Positions 17,259-28,100 of a DNA stretch of 64,000 bases are shown one piece after another. The stretch's first letter is position 1. Each line of letters opens with the position of its first letter. Made by a program: the position numbers and the translations under genes. The stretch lies in assembly GCF_003116095.1 (NCBI RefSeq), contig NZ_LGRA01000013.1, positions 659,039-723,038 of the forward strand, given 5' to 3'. The DNA comes from Azospirillum sp. TSO35-2. GTDB lineage: Bacteria; Pseudomonadota; Alphaproteobacteria; Azospirillales; Azospirillaceae. Below the pieces are notes generated by a model. It searched no databases. It had not been told where the DNA came from and saw only the letters and a list, made by a program, of their open reading frames with translations.

Positions 17259-20039
17259 ATGCCCATGGCACCGCTGGCAGAAACGGGACCGTCGATCCCG
17301 CCGCCCTCCATCGGACGGCCCGATGAGCGGCCGGACCCCGCCCCGCCCTGGCACGCGCTCGACACCCACGACGTCGCCGCCCGCGTCGGCAGCCCGGCCG
17401 ATGGGCTGGATGCGGCGGAGGCCGCGGCCCGGCAGGCCAAGTACGGCCCCAACCGGCTGACCCCGCCGCCGCGGCGCCCGGCGTGGCGGCGCTTCCTGAC
17501 GCAGTTCGACAACCTGCTGATCCACGTCCTGCTGGTGTCCGGCGCGGTGGCGCTGCTGCTGCGGCACTGGACGGACGCCGCGGTGATCCTGGGCGTCGTC
17601 CTGATCAACGCCGTCATCGGCCATGTCCAGGAGGACAAGGCCGAACAGGCGCTGGAGGCGATCCGCAACATGCTGTCGCCGCAGGCGGTGGTGCTGCGCG
17701 ACGGCCACGCCGTGACGCTGCCGGCGGAAGAGCTGGTGCCGGGCGACCGCGTCTTCCTCGCCTCCGGCGACAAGGTGCCGGCCGACCTCAGGGTCGACCG
17801 GGCCAAGGGCCTGCTGGTCCAGGAGGCGGCGCTGACCGGCGAGTCCGCCGCGACCGCCAAGGCGCCGCCGGCGGTGGCGGCCGACGCCGCGCTCGGCGAC
17901 CGCGCCGGCATGGCCTATGCCGGGACGATGGTCGCCCAGGGCCAAGGCACCGGCATCGTGGTGGCGACCGGCGACGCGACGGAGATCGGGCGGATCGGCC
18001 ATCTCCTCGCCTCGGTCGCCCCGGCGGCGACGCCGCTGCTGGTGCAGATGGGGCGCTTCGGGCGCTGGCTGACCGGCGGGATCCTGCTGCTGGCGGCGGC
18101 GACCTTCGCCTTCGGCCGGCTGGTCCATGGCGAGCCGTGGCAGGACATGGTGCTGGCCGCGGTCGGGCTGGCGGTCGCCGCGATCCCGGAGGGGTTGCCG
18201 GCGGTGATGACCATCACGCTGGCGGTCGGCGTGACCCGCATGGCCCGGCGCAACGCCATCATCCGCCACCTGCCGGCGGTGGAGACGCTGGGGTCGGTCG
18301 GCATCATCTGCACCGACAAGACCGGCACGCTGACCCGCAACGAGCTGGTGGTGCAGACCATCGTCACCGCCGACGGCGCCTACGCGGTGGGCGGCAGCGG
18401 CTACCGGCCGGAGGGGGAGATCCGGCGGGACGGCCGGCTTGTCGATCCGGCGCAGGATTTGGGCCTGACCGAACTGGCGCGCGCCGCCCTGCTGTGCAAC
18501 GACGCCGGCCTCCATCGCGACGCCGACGGCGACTGGCAACTGGCCGGCGACCCGACCGACGGCGCCCTGCTGGCGCTGGCGATGAAGGCCGGGCTGGAAC
18601 CGGCGGAGGAGCTGGGCCGCTGCCCGCGGCGCGACGCCATCCCCTTCGAATCCGAACGGCAGTTCATGGCGACGCTGCACCACGACCACGCCGGCCACGG
18701 CATCCTGGTGGTGAAGGGTGCACCGGAGCGGGTGCTGGCGTTGTGCGAGCGGGAGCGGCGGGCCGGCGGCGGCGTCGCCATCGACCGCGCGCGCTGGACC
18801 ACGATCACCGGCGACCTGGCCGGCCGGGGGCAGCGCGTGCTGGCCCTGGCGATGCGGCGCAGCCCGATCGGTCCGTCCGAACTGATCCTCGACAGCCTGG
18901 ACGAGGGGCTGGAGCTGCTCGGCCTGTGCGGCCTGACCGACCCGCCGCGGGAGGAGGCGCTTCGTGCCGTGGCCGCCTGCCGCGACGCCGGGATCCGCGT
19001 GGCGATGATCACCGGCGACCACGCCGCCACCGCCGCCGCCATCGCCCGGACCTTTGGCCTTGGTGGCGGCCTTGGCGGCGGCTCCGGTGGCGGCTCCGGT
19101 GGCGGCGTCATCACCGGGCCGGAGCTGGACCGGCTGGACGAGGCCGGCTTCGCCGCGGCCGCCCGCGCCAACAGCGTCTTCGCCCGCACCACGCCGGAGC
19201 ACAAGCTGCGGCTGATCACCGCCTTGCAGGCGGCCGGCAACACCGTCGCCATGACCGGCGACGGCGTCAACGATGCCCCGGCGCTGAAGCGTGCCGACGT
19301 CGGCGTCGCCATGGGGCGCAACGGCACCGAGGCGGCGAAGGAGGCGGCGGCGATGGTGCTGGCCGACGACAATTTCGCCTCGATCGTCCATGCGGTGGAG
19401 GAGGGGCGCACCGTCTACGACAATCTGCGCAAGACCATCCTGTTCCTGCTGCCGACCAACGGCGCCCAGGCGGTCGTCATCCTGGCCGCGGTGATGACCG
19501 GCACCCTGCTGCCGATCACGCCGGTGCAGATCCTGTGGGTCAACATGGTGACCGCGGTGACGCTGGGGCTGGCGCTGGCCTTCGAGGCGCCGGAGCCCGG
19601 CGTCATGGCCCGCCCGCCGCGCCCGCGGGACGAGCCGATCCTGTCCGGCCGGCTGGTCCGGCGGATGCTGCTGGCGCTGGTCCTGCTGGTGGCGGCGAGC
19701 TTCGGCTTCTTCTATTTCCACCGCCTTCAGGGCGACGGCGTCGCGGTGGCGCGGACGATGGCGGTGAACGCGCTGGTGGTCGGCGAGATCTTCTTCCTGC
19801 TGAACGCCCGCAGCCTCCACCGCGCCGACCTGTCGCCGCGGGGCGTGTTCGCCAGCCGGCCGGTGTGGCTGTCCATCGCCCTGATGGCGCTGCTGCAACT
19901 GGCCTTCACCTACGCCCCGCCCCTGCAGGCCCTGTTCGGCACCGCCGCCATCGACGCCACCGCCTGGGCGGCCATGATCGCCGTCGGCCTCGGGCTGTTC
20001 CTGGTGGTGGAGCTGGAGAAATGGGCGACGGGGCGCTGA
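17259..20039 (+). CDS. P-type cation-transporting ATPase (type II, Ca2+/Mg2+-like)
   Basis: This 926-residue inner-membrane pump has an N-terminal cation-ATPase domain, the actuator motif LTGES, the membrane segment IPEGLPAVMTI with the conserved ion-binding Pro, the phosphorylation site DKTGTLT (Asp at about 355), KGAPE in the nucleotide domain, MITGDH and GDGVNDAPALK in the P domain, and six C-terminal helices. The sequence resembles the PacL/PMA-like type II group; the ion cannot be fixed from sequence. An odd 17-residue glycine/serine run (about residues 600-616) interrupts the P domain between ARTF and VITGPE. Its divergent partner is uspA, and an FNR-like dyad precedes it, suggesting induction under low oxygen. 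Confidence 0.9.
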   Translation: MPMAPLAETGPSIPPPSIGRPDERPDPAPPWHALDTHDVAARVGSPADGLDAAEAAARQAKYGPNRLTPPPRRPAWRRFLTQFDNLLIHVLLVSGAVALLLRHWTDAAVILGVVLINAVIGHVQEDKAEQALEAIRNMLSPQAVVLRDGHAVTLPAEELVPGDRVFLASGDKVPADLRVDRAKGLLVQEAALTGESAATAKAPPAVAADAALGDRAGMAYAGTMVAQGQGTGIVVATGDATEIGRIGHLLASVAPAATPLLVQMGRFGRWLTGGILLLAAATFAFGRLVHGEPWQDMVLAAVGLAVAAIPEGLPAVMTITLAVGVTRMARRNAIIRHLPAVETLGSVGIICTDKTGTLTRNELVVQTIVTADGAYAVGGSGYRPEGEIRRDGRLVDPAQDLGLTELARAALLCNDAGLHRDADGDWQLAGDPTDGALLALAMKAGLEPAEELGRCPRRDAIPFESERQFMATLHHDHAGHGILVVKGAPERVLALCERERRAGGGVAIDRARWTTITGDLAGRGQRVLALAMRRSPIGPSELILDSLDEGLELLGLCGLTDPPREEALRAVAACRDAGIRVAMITGDHAATAAAIARTFGLGGGLGGGSGGGSGGGVITGPELDRLDEAGFAAAARANSVFARTTPEHKLRLITALQAAGNTVAMTGDGVNDAPALKRADVGVAMGRNGTEAAKEAAAMVLADDNFASIVHAVEEGRTVYDNLRKTILFLLPTNGAQAVVILAAVMTGTLLPITPVQILWVNMVTAVTLGLALAFEAPEPGVMARPPRPRDEPILSGRLVRRMLLALVLLVAASFGFFYFHRLQGDGVAVARTMAVNALVVGEIFFLLNARSLHRADLSPRGVFASRPVWLSIALMALLQLAFTYAPPLQALFGTAAIDATAWAAMIAVGLGLFLVVELEKWATGR

Positions 20040-20057
20040 GCGAGGTCACGACCGGCG

Positions 20058-20207
20058 GCCCCCTCCCCATCCCTCCCCCGCTCTCAGCGGACCTATGGTC
20101 CGCCTGTCGCGTCAGCACAAAGCAAAGCTTTGTGCGAGAGCTTCGCGGGAGAGGGAGTTGATTGCGAAGGCGGCGGAGTTCCCTCTCCCACCGAAGGTGG
20201 GGGAGGG

Positions 20208-20220
<13 letters not shown>
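20058..20220. repeat. Intergenic imperfect inverted repeat with internal hairpin
   Basis: GC-rich arms at 20058-20082 (GCCCCCTCCCCATCCC onward) and 20197-20220 match as near-perfect inverted copies. Between them GCACAAAG (20115-20122) and CTTTGTGC (20128-20135) form a second hairpin. The layout resembles the short non-coding interspersed repeats common between genes of Azospirillum-like bacteria, though I can see only one copy here. The right arm supplies the last residues and stop codon of the sigma-54 regulator. It could also act as a bidirectional terminator between the convergent ATPase and regulator genes. Confidence 0.6.
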
Positions 20221-22112
<1,892 letters not shown>

Positions 22113-22132
22113 GCGCGTCACCCCCCCGCAAT

Positions 22133-22182
22133 CACGAATTCTCGTGTTTTTCTCACGACATTCCGCGTTTACGATATCTCGT
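22133..22182. promoter_or_regulatory. Two ACGA-N4-TCGT dyads: probable upstream activator sites
   Basis: CACGA-ATTC-TCGTG (22133-22146) and ACGA-TATC-TCGT (22171-22182) share the same half-site and 4-bp spacer, with centres 37 bp apart. A degenerate copy begins ACGA at 22155. They lie 60-110 bases upstream of the cynS -24/-12 promoter, the usual enhancer distance, and right behind the activator's own start. Confidence 0.65.
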
Positions 22183-22241
22183 TACTTACCGCATAGCACC
22201 GGCCACGGCGGTTTCCAAGGCTTCCAACGGCGTCCCGCTCT

Positions 22242-22256
22242 TGGCACGCCGTTTGC
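22242..22256 (+). promoter_or_regulatory. Sigma-54 (-24/-12) promoter for cynS
   Basis: TGGCACGCCGTTTGC carries the invariant GG (22243-22244) and GC (22255-22256) separated by exactly 10 bases, with TGGCAC and TTGC both intact. The cynS start is 40 bases downstream of the -12 element, preceded by GGGAGAG. This is among the clearest promoter matches in the window. Confidence 0.85.
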
Positions 22257-22295
22257 CAATCCCACCCCGGACCGACAACCAACCGGGAGAGTGTG

Positions 22296-22784
22296 ATGAA
22301 GCGCGAAGACCTGACCGAGAAGATCCTCGACATCAAGCGCGAGCGGGACCTGAGCTGGGCGCAAATCGCCGAGACCATCGGCGGCAGCTCCCCCATCATC
22401 ATCACCGCCGCCCTGCTCGGCCAGATGAAGCTGACCAAGCCGCAGGCCGAAAAGGCCGCCGCGCTGTTCGGCCTGTCGCCGGTCGAGGCGAAGATGCTGA
22501 ACGAGGTGCCCTACCGCGGCTCCATCCCGGCGATGCCGCCGACCGACCCGCTGATCTACCGCTTCTACGAGCTGGTGATGGTCTACGGCACCACCTTCAA
22601 GGAGCTGATCCAGGAGGAGTTCGGCGACGGCATCATGTCGGCCATCGACTTCGAGATGGACATGGAACGCCTGCCCCACGCGAAGGGCGACCGGGTCAAG
22701 CTGACGATGTCCGGCAAGTTCCTGCCCTACAAGTATTACGGCAACGACGAGACGGTGCCCGACTACGGCTTCGGCGACGCCTGA
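22296..22784 (+). CDS. cynS: Cyanate hydratase (cyanase)
   Basis: Cyanase converts cyanate and bicarbonate to ammonia and CO2 (via carbamate) in the cytoplasm, detoxifying cyanate and supplying nitrogen. The 162-residue protein has the N-terminal helical DNA-binding-like domain (TEKILDIKRERDLSWAQIAE) and the C-terminal active-site domain. That domain carries Arg and Glu in PLIYRFYELVMVYG and Ser in GDGIMSAIDFEM, matching the catalytic Arg-Glu-Ser set. Length is close to the 156 residues of E. coli. ATG 22296 fits the GGGAGAG ribosome site better than the GTG at 22293. Unlike the LysR-type CynR arrangement, control here appears to be through sigma-54. A terminator follows. Confidence 0.97.
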   Translation: MKREDLTEKILDIKRERDLSWAQIAETIGGSSPIIITAALLGQMKLTKPQAEKAAALFGLSPVEAKMLNEVPYRGSIPAMPPTDPLIYRFYELVMVYGTTFKELIQEEFGDGIMSAIDFEMDMERLPHAKGDRVKLTMSGKFLPYKYYGNDETVPDYGFGDA

Positions 22785-22804
22785 CCACCGACGGAACCGA
22801 CGGC

Positions 22805-22844
22805 AAAGCCCGCCGCCCCGCCGGGGCCGGCGGGCTTTCATTTT
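22805..22844 (+). terminator. Rho-independent terminator of cynS
   Basis: AAAGCCCGCCG (22805-22815) pairs with CGGCGGGCTTT (22828-22838) around a GC-rich loop and is followed by TCATTTT. It lies 20 bases after the cynS stop. Confidence 0.85.
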
Positions 22845-22943
22845 GTGTGCGAATTTTACCTCCGACGTAATCGATCGGCGGCGTGCCGATGGGCGATCGT
22901 GTCGGTGCCGGGCTGTTCCGGCCGACACGAAAGGACGAACGCC

Positions 22944-23321
22944 ATGACCGCCACCCTGGACGCCGCCGCCATCGCCGACCGCTACATCGCCACCTGGAAC
23001 GAGACCGACCCCGACCGCCGCCGGGCGCTGATCGCCGCCGGCTGGGCGGAGGACGCCAGCTACCTCGACCCGCTGGCGGGGGTGCGCGGCCACGCCGAAC
23101 TGAACGCCCTGATCGACGCGGTGCAGCGGCAGTTCCCCGGCCTGCGCTTCTCGTTGCGCGGCACGGCGGAGGGGCACAACGACCGCCTGCGCTTCTCCTG
23201 GTCGCTGGCGCCCGCGGGCGGCGCGCCGGTGGCCGGCGGGACCGACTTCGCGGTGCTGGCGCCGGACGGCCGGCTGCTCAGCGTCACCGGCTTCCTCGAC
23301 CACGCCCCGGCCGCCGCCTGA
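22944..23321 (+). CDS. NTF2/SnoaL-like small protein
   Basis: The 125-residue soluble protein has the alpha+beta-barrel NTF2-like pattern. An N-terminal helix (AAAIADRYIATWNETDPDRRRALI) leads to WAEDASYLDPLAGVRGHAELNALID, and strands include LRFSWSLAPAGG and GRLLSVTGFLD. Such proteins are small-molecule isomerases or hydrolases or non-catalytic binders, and the substrate cannot be told. It sits 29 bases upstream of an alpha/beta hydrolase in the same direction and ahead of an XRE-type regulator. These three probably form a small catabolic or detoxification unit separate from cynS, which has its own terminator. Confidence 0.75.
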   Translation: MTATLDAAAIADRYIATWNETDPDRRRALIAAGWAEDASYLDPLAGVRGHAELNALIDAVQRQFPGLRFSLRGTAEGHNDRLRFSWSLAPAGGAPVAGGTDFAVLAPDGRLLSVTGFLDHAPAAA

Positions 23322-23350
23322 ACCGCCCCTCATCACCCGCGAGGTCGATC

Positions 23351-24202
23351 ATGAGCACCGTTTCGAACGCCACCGAACCGCTGAACGAATTCGGCTTCAT
23401 CCGCGCCGACGACGGCGTCCCCCTGTTCTACCGCGACTGGGGCCAGGGCCGGCCGGTCGTCTTCGTGTCGAGCTGGTCGCTGCACTCCGCATCCTGGGGC
23501 TACCAGATGGCCGCCCTGGCGGAGCAGGGATGCCGCTGCATCGCCATCGACCGCCGCGGCCATGGCCGGTCCGGTGAATCGCCCTCCGGCTACGGCTTCG
23601 ACCGGCTGGCCGACGACATCGCCGCCCTGCTCGACGGCCTCGACCTGCGCGGGGTCACGCTGGTCGGCCATTCGATGGCGACGGGCGAGATCGTCCGTTA
23701 CCTGACGCGGCACGGCAGCGGACGGGTGGCGCGGGTGGTGATGGTGGGGACGATCACGCCGGCGCTGGGCCGCAGCGACGACAACCCCGACGGCATCGAC
23801 CCGGCGACGGCCGAGGCGTTCCGGTCGGACTGCCTGCTGCGCGACTTCCCGAAATGGCTGGACGACAACATACGCCCCTTCCTGAACGCCGAGACGTCGG
23901 TGGCGATGATGGGCTGGGTCACCGGCATGGCGCTGCAGGCGTCGCTGAAGGCGCTGCTGGACTGCCACCGCGCCATCACCTCCACCGATTTCCGGGCGGA
24001 GCTGGCGGCCATCGACGTGCCGACGCTGGTGATCCACGGCGACCGCGACGTCACCACCCCGCTGGCGCTGGCGAAGCGGACGGTGGCGCTGATGCCCAAC
24101 GCCACCCTGTCGGTCTACCGCGACGCCCCGCACGGCCTGTTCCTGACCCACATGGAGCGGCTGAACGACGAACTGCTGCGGTTCGTCCGGGAACAGCCCT
24201 GA
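23351..24202 (+). CDS. Alpha/beta hydrolase, haloperoxidase-like
   Basis: The protein is 283 residues and cytoplasmic. It has the fold's order of motifs: an oxyanion region after VVFVSSWSLHS, a nucleophile elbow GHSMATGE (Ser at about 107), an acid in LVIHGDRDVTTPL and a His in YRDAPHGLFLTH. The architecture and the YGFDRLADDIAALLDGLDL segment recall cofactor-free chloroperoxidases/esterases, where the elbow usually reads GHSMGGGE; here Ala-Thr replace Gly-Gly. The natural substrate is unknown. The ATG follows GAGG at 23341-23344. Confidence 0.85.
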   Translation: MSTVSNATEPLNEFGFIRADDGVPLFYRDWGQGRPVVFVSSWSLHSASWGYQMAALAEQGCRCIAIDRRGHGRSGESPSGYGFDRLADDIAALLDGLDLRGVTLVGHSMATGEIVRYLTRHGSGRVARVVMVGTITPALGRSDDNPDGIDPATAEAFRSDCLLRDFPKWLDDNIRPFLNAETSVAMMGWVTGMALQASLKALLDCHRAITSTDFRAELAAIDVPTLVIHGDRDVTTPLALAKRTVALMPNATLSVYRDAPHGLFLTHMERLNDELLRFVREQP

Positions 24203-24303
24203 GCTTGCCCCCGGCCATCGGCCGTCTGGACGACTGACCGCGGCGGCCCCCGCCTGCTACCGTCCGAGACCGCCGACCGTCCCGACCAAGGAGAGTGCGC
24301 CCC

Positions 24304-25149
24304 ATGCCCCAAACCGCGTCCACCGCAACGCCGGCCCGGCTGGGTGCCCGACTGGCCCAGCCGCCGGTCGGCGCCCTGCTGCGGTCGTGGCGCCAGCGCC
24401 GCGGCTTCAGCCAGCTCGACCTGGCCTGCGAGGCCGACATCTCGACGCGCCATGTCAGCTTCCTGGAAACCGGGCGGTCGCAGCCCAGCCGGTCGATGCT
24501 GATCCATCTGGCCGAACGGTTGGACGTGCCGCTGCGCGAGCGCAACGCGCTGCTGGTCGCCGCGGGCTACGCCCCGGTCTACAGCGAACACAGCCTGGAC
24601 AGCCCGGCGATGCAGGCGGCGCGCAAGGCGGTCGATCTGGTGCTGGCCGGCCACGAGCCCTTTCCGGCGCTGGCCGTCGACCGCCACTGGCATCTGCTGG
24701 CGGCGAACCGGGCGGTGGCGCCGCTGCTGGACGGGGTGGCGGCGGCGCTGCTCACCCCGCCGGTGAACGTCCTGCGCCTCAGCCTGCACCCCGACGGGCT
24801 GGCCGGCCGGATCGGGAACTGGGCGGAATGGCGCGACCACATCCTGACCCGCCTGTCGCGCCAGATCGAGGTCGCCGCCGACCCGGCGCTGATCGCGCTC
24901 CGCAGCGAATTGCAGGGCTATCCGGCCCCGACCACGGCCACGCCGTCGCCACCCCCCGGCGGCGACGGACACCCCGACGTCGTGGTGCCGCTGCGGCTGC
25001 GCACGGCGGCCGGCACCCTCAACCTGTTCAGCACCACCACCGTCTTCGGCACCGCCGTCGACGTGACGCTGTCGGAACTGGCGATCGAGGCCTTCTTCCC
25101 GGCCGACGCGGAGACGGCGGACCGCCTCCGCGCCGCGCTGGCGCCGTAG
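24304..25149 (+). CDS. XRE-family regulator with MmyB-like ligand-binding domain
   Basis: The 281-residue protein has an HTH_XRE domain at about 24-80 (LLRSWRQRRGFSQLDLACEADISTRHVSFLETGRSQPS). A C-terminal MmyB-type PAS-like domain follows at about 105-275, with FPALAVDRHWHLLAANRAVAPLL and NVLRLSLHPDGLAGRI as its signatures. Proteins of this type often repress an adjacent oxidoreductase or hydrolase gene and bind a fatty-acid-like or aromatic ligand. The start is ATG 24304 because AAGGAG lies 10 bases upstream; the GTG at 24295 is too close to it. It probably regulates the upstream hydrolase pair, which is inference. It is convergent with putA, 5 bases apart. Confidence 0.85.
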   Translation: MPQTASTATPARLGARLAQPPVGALLRSWRQRRGFSQLDLACEADISTRHVSFLETGRSQPSRSMLIHLAERLDVPLRERNALLVAAGYAPVYSEHSLDSPAMQAARKAVDLVLAGHEPFPALAVDRHWHLLAANRAVAPLLDGVAAALLTPPVNVLRLSLHPDGLAGRIGNWAEWRDHILTRLSRQIEVAADPALIALRSELQGYPAPTTATPSPPPGGDGHPDVVVPLRLRTAAGTLNLFSTTTVFGTAVDVTLSELAIEAFFPADAETADRLRAALAP

Positions 25150-25154
25150 CCGTC

Positions 25155-28100
25155 TCAGCTCATCGCCACCAGGCTGGCGTTGCCGCCGGCCGCGGTGGTG
25201 TTGATGCTGAGCGAGCGCTCGTTCAGCAGCCAGGCGATCTGCACCTCCTCGACACCCGACGCCAGCCCGGCGCTCGACACCGCCTGGATCAGCACGATCG
25301 GGCCGGGCAACTCGGCGATGCGGCGGTTGACCTCGAGCCGCCGGGCGGCGTCACCCTCCACCACCGCCCCGGCCAGCGCGCCCGCCATCCCCTTGGCCGC
25401 TTCCCAGCTCGCCGTCACGCGGACACGGGCGGCAAGATCCGGCGGCAGGCTGCCGAGGCGTGACGCGATCCCGGCCGGCGCATCGACCACCGCGTCGTTG
25501 CCGGTGGCGAAGACCGCGCCCAGCATCAGGACCAGCCCCTGTTCGGTCTGCGGCAGCAGCAGGATGCGGCCGCGCCGATCCAGGCTGTAGAGGTTGCTCT
25601 CGCCCACCGGACCGGGCAGCTCGACGCTGCCGCCCAGCGGCGACCGCTCGGCGACGTCCAGGCAGCGCGCCGCCTCGGCCACCATCCCCTGCCCCTTCAG
25701 CCATTGGGCGAAGGCCAGCGCCGGCGCCCGGTCGGCCGCGGTCCCGCGCACGCCGACGTCCACCGGCGGACGGACCGACAGCAGCCGCGTCAGGTAGAGC
25801 GGGCCGCCGGCCTTCGGGCCGGTGCCGGACAGGCCGTGGCCGCCGAAGGGCTGCACGCCGACCACCGCACCGATGGTGTTGCGGTTGACGTACAGGTTGC
25901 CGGCGGCGATCCGGCTGGTCACCCGCTCGACGGTGGCGTCGATGCGGGTGTGCAGGCCGAAGGTCAGGCCATAGCCGGTGCCGTTGATGGCGTCGACCAG
26001 CCGGTCGAGATCGTCGCGGCGGTAGCGCAGGACGTGCAGCACCGGCCCGAACACCTCGCGCTCCAGATCGGCGATGCGGTCGATCTCGATGATCGTCGGC
26101 GCCACGAAGGTGCCGTGGGCGGCCTCATCGGGCAGCGGCAGGGCGGTGACGCGGCGGCCCCTGGCGCGCATCGCCTCGATGTGGCGGTCGATGCCGTCGC
26201 GCGCCTCCGCGGTGATGACCGGGCCGACGTCGGTCGCCAGTTGGTCGGGGTTGCCGATGCGCAGTTCGCGCAGCGCGCCCTTCAGCATCGCCAGGGTGCG
26301 GTCGGCGATGTCCTCCTGCAGGCAGAGGATGCGCAGGGCCGAGCAGCGCTGGCCGGCGCTGTCGAAGGCCGAGGCGACGACATCGCCCACCACCTGTTCC
26401 GCCAGCGCCGAGCTGTCGACGATCATCGCGTTCTGCCCGCCGGTCTCGGCGATCAGCGGGATGACGGAGCCGTCCGGCGCCAGCCGGTCCGCCAATTGGC
26501 GCTGGATCAGCCGCGCCACCTCGGTCGAGCCGGTGAACATCACCGCCCGCGTGGCCGGGTGGCCGACCAGCGCGGCGCCGACCGCGCCGGCGCCGGGCAG
26601 AAGCTGCACCGCGCCGGCCGGGACGCCGGCGGCGCGCAGGATGCGCACCGCCTCGGCGGCGATCAGCGGGGTTTCCTCCGCCGGCTTGGCCAGCACCGGG
26701 TTGCCGGCGGCCAGCGCCGCGGCGACCTGCCCGGTGAAGATGGCGAGCGGGAAGTTCCACGGGCTGATGCACACCACCGGTCCCAGCGGCCGGTGGCTGT
26801 CGTTGGCGAAGCGGTCACAGGCCTGGGCGCCGTAATAGCGCAGGAAGTCGATGGCCTCGCGCACCTCGGCGATGGCGTTGGACGCCGACTTGCCGGCCTC
26901 GCGGATGATCAGCCCCAGCAGGGTCGGCAGCCGCGCCTGCAGGGCGTCGGCGGCGCGCATCAGGCAGGCGGCCCGCTCGGCCGGCGGCGTCGCCGCCCAG
27001 ACCGGTGCGGCGGCCTCGGCGAAGCGGAAGGCGTCGGCGATGTCGGCCGGCGTGGCGTCGACCGCCTGCCCGACGATGTCACGGTGGTCGGCCGGGTTGC
27101 GCACCGGTTGGGCCGCCCCGCCCCCCTCGCCGTCCGCCAGCAGCGGCGCGGCGGTCCAACGCACCGCCACGCTCTCGCGCAGCGCAGCGGCCAGCGCCGT
27201 CAGGCTGTTCTCGTTCGACAGGTCGAGCCCGGCGGAGTTCGGGCGCTCCGTCCCGAACAGGTCGCGGGGCAGCGCGATCAGCGGGTTGCGCGTGCCGACC
27301 GGCAGCGCCGCCCGCGCCTGGGCTACTGGGTCGGCGACCAGCTCGTCGATCGACACGCTCTTGTCGGCGATGCGGTTGACGAAGGAGCTGTTGGCGCCGT
27401 TTTCCAGCAGGCGGCGGACCAGATAGGCCAGCAGCGTCTCGTGGGTGCCGACCGGGGCGTAGACGCGGCAGGGCCGCTTCAGCGGGCCGACGACCTCCTT
27501 GTACAGCGGCTCGCCCATGCCGTGCAGGCACTGGAACTCGTAGCGGCCGACCTGGAAGTCGTCGCCGGCCATCCGGTAGATCGTCGCCAGCGTCTGGGCG
27601 TTGTGGGTGGCGAATTGCGGGAACACCGCGTCGGGGGCGTCCAGCAGCCGGCGGGCGCAGGCGACGTAGGACACGTCGGTGTGGAGCTTGCGGGTGTAGA
27701 CCGGGAAATCCTCCAGCCCATCGACCTGGGCGCGCTTGATCTCGCTGTCCCAATAGGCGCCCTTCACCAGCCGCACCATCAGCCGGTGACCGCTGCGCCG
27801 GGCGAGGTCGACGATGAAGTCGATGGTGTAGGGGCAGCGCTTGCCATAGGCCTGGACGACGAAGCCGATGCCGTCCCAGCCCGCCAGCGTCGGATCGAAG
27901 CACAGCGATTCCAGCAGGTCGAGCGACAGCTCCAGCCGGTCGGCCTCCTCCGCGTCGATGTTCAGGCCGATGTCGTAGTCCTTGGCCAGCCGGGCGAGTT
28001 CGCTCACCCGCGGCAGCAGCTCCGCCATCACGCGCTGGCTTTGCGCACGGGAATAGCGCGGGTGCAGGGCCGACAGCTTGATCGAGATGCCCGGCCCGTT

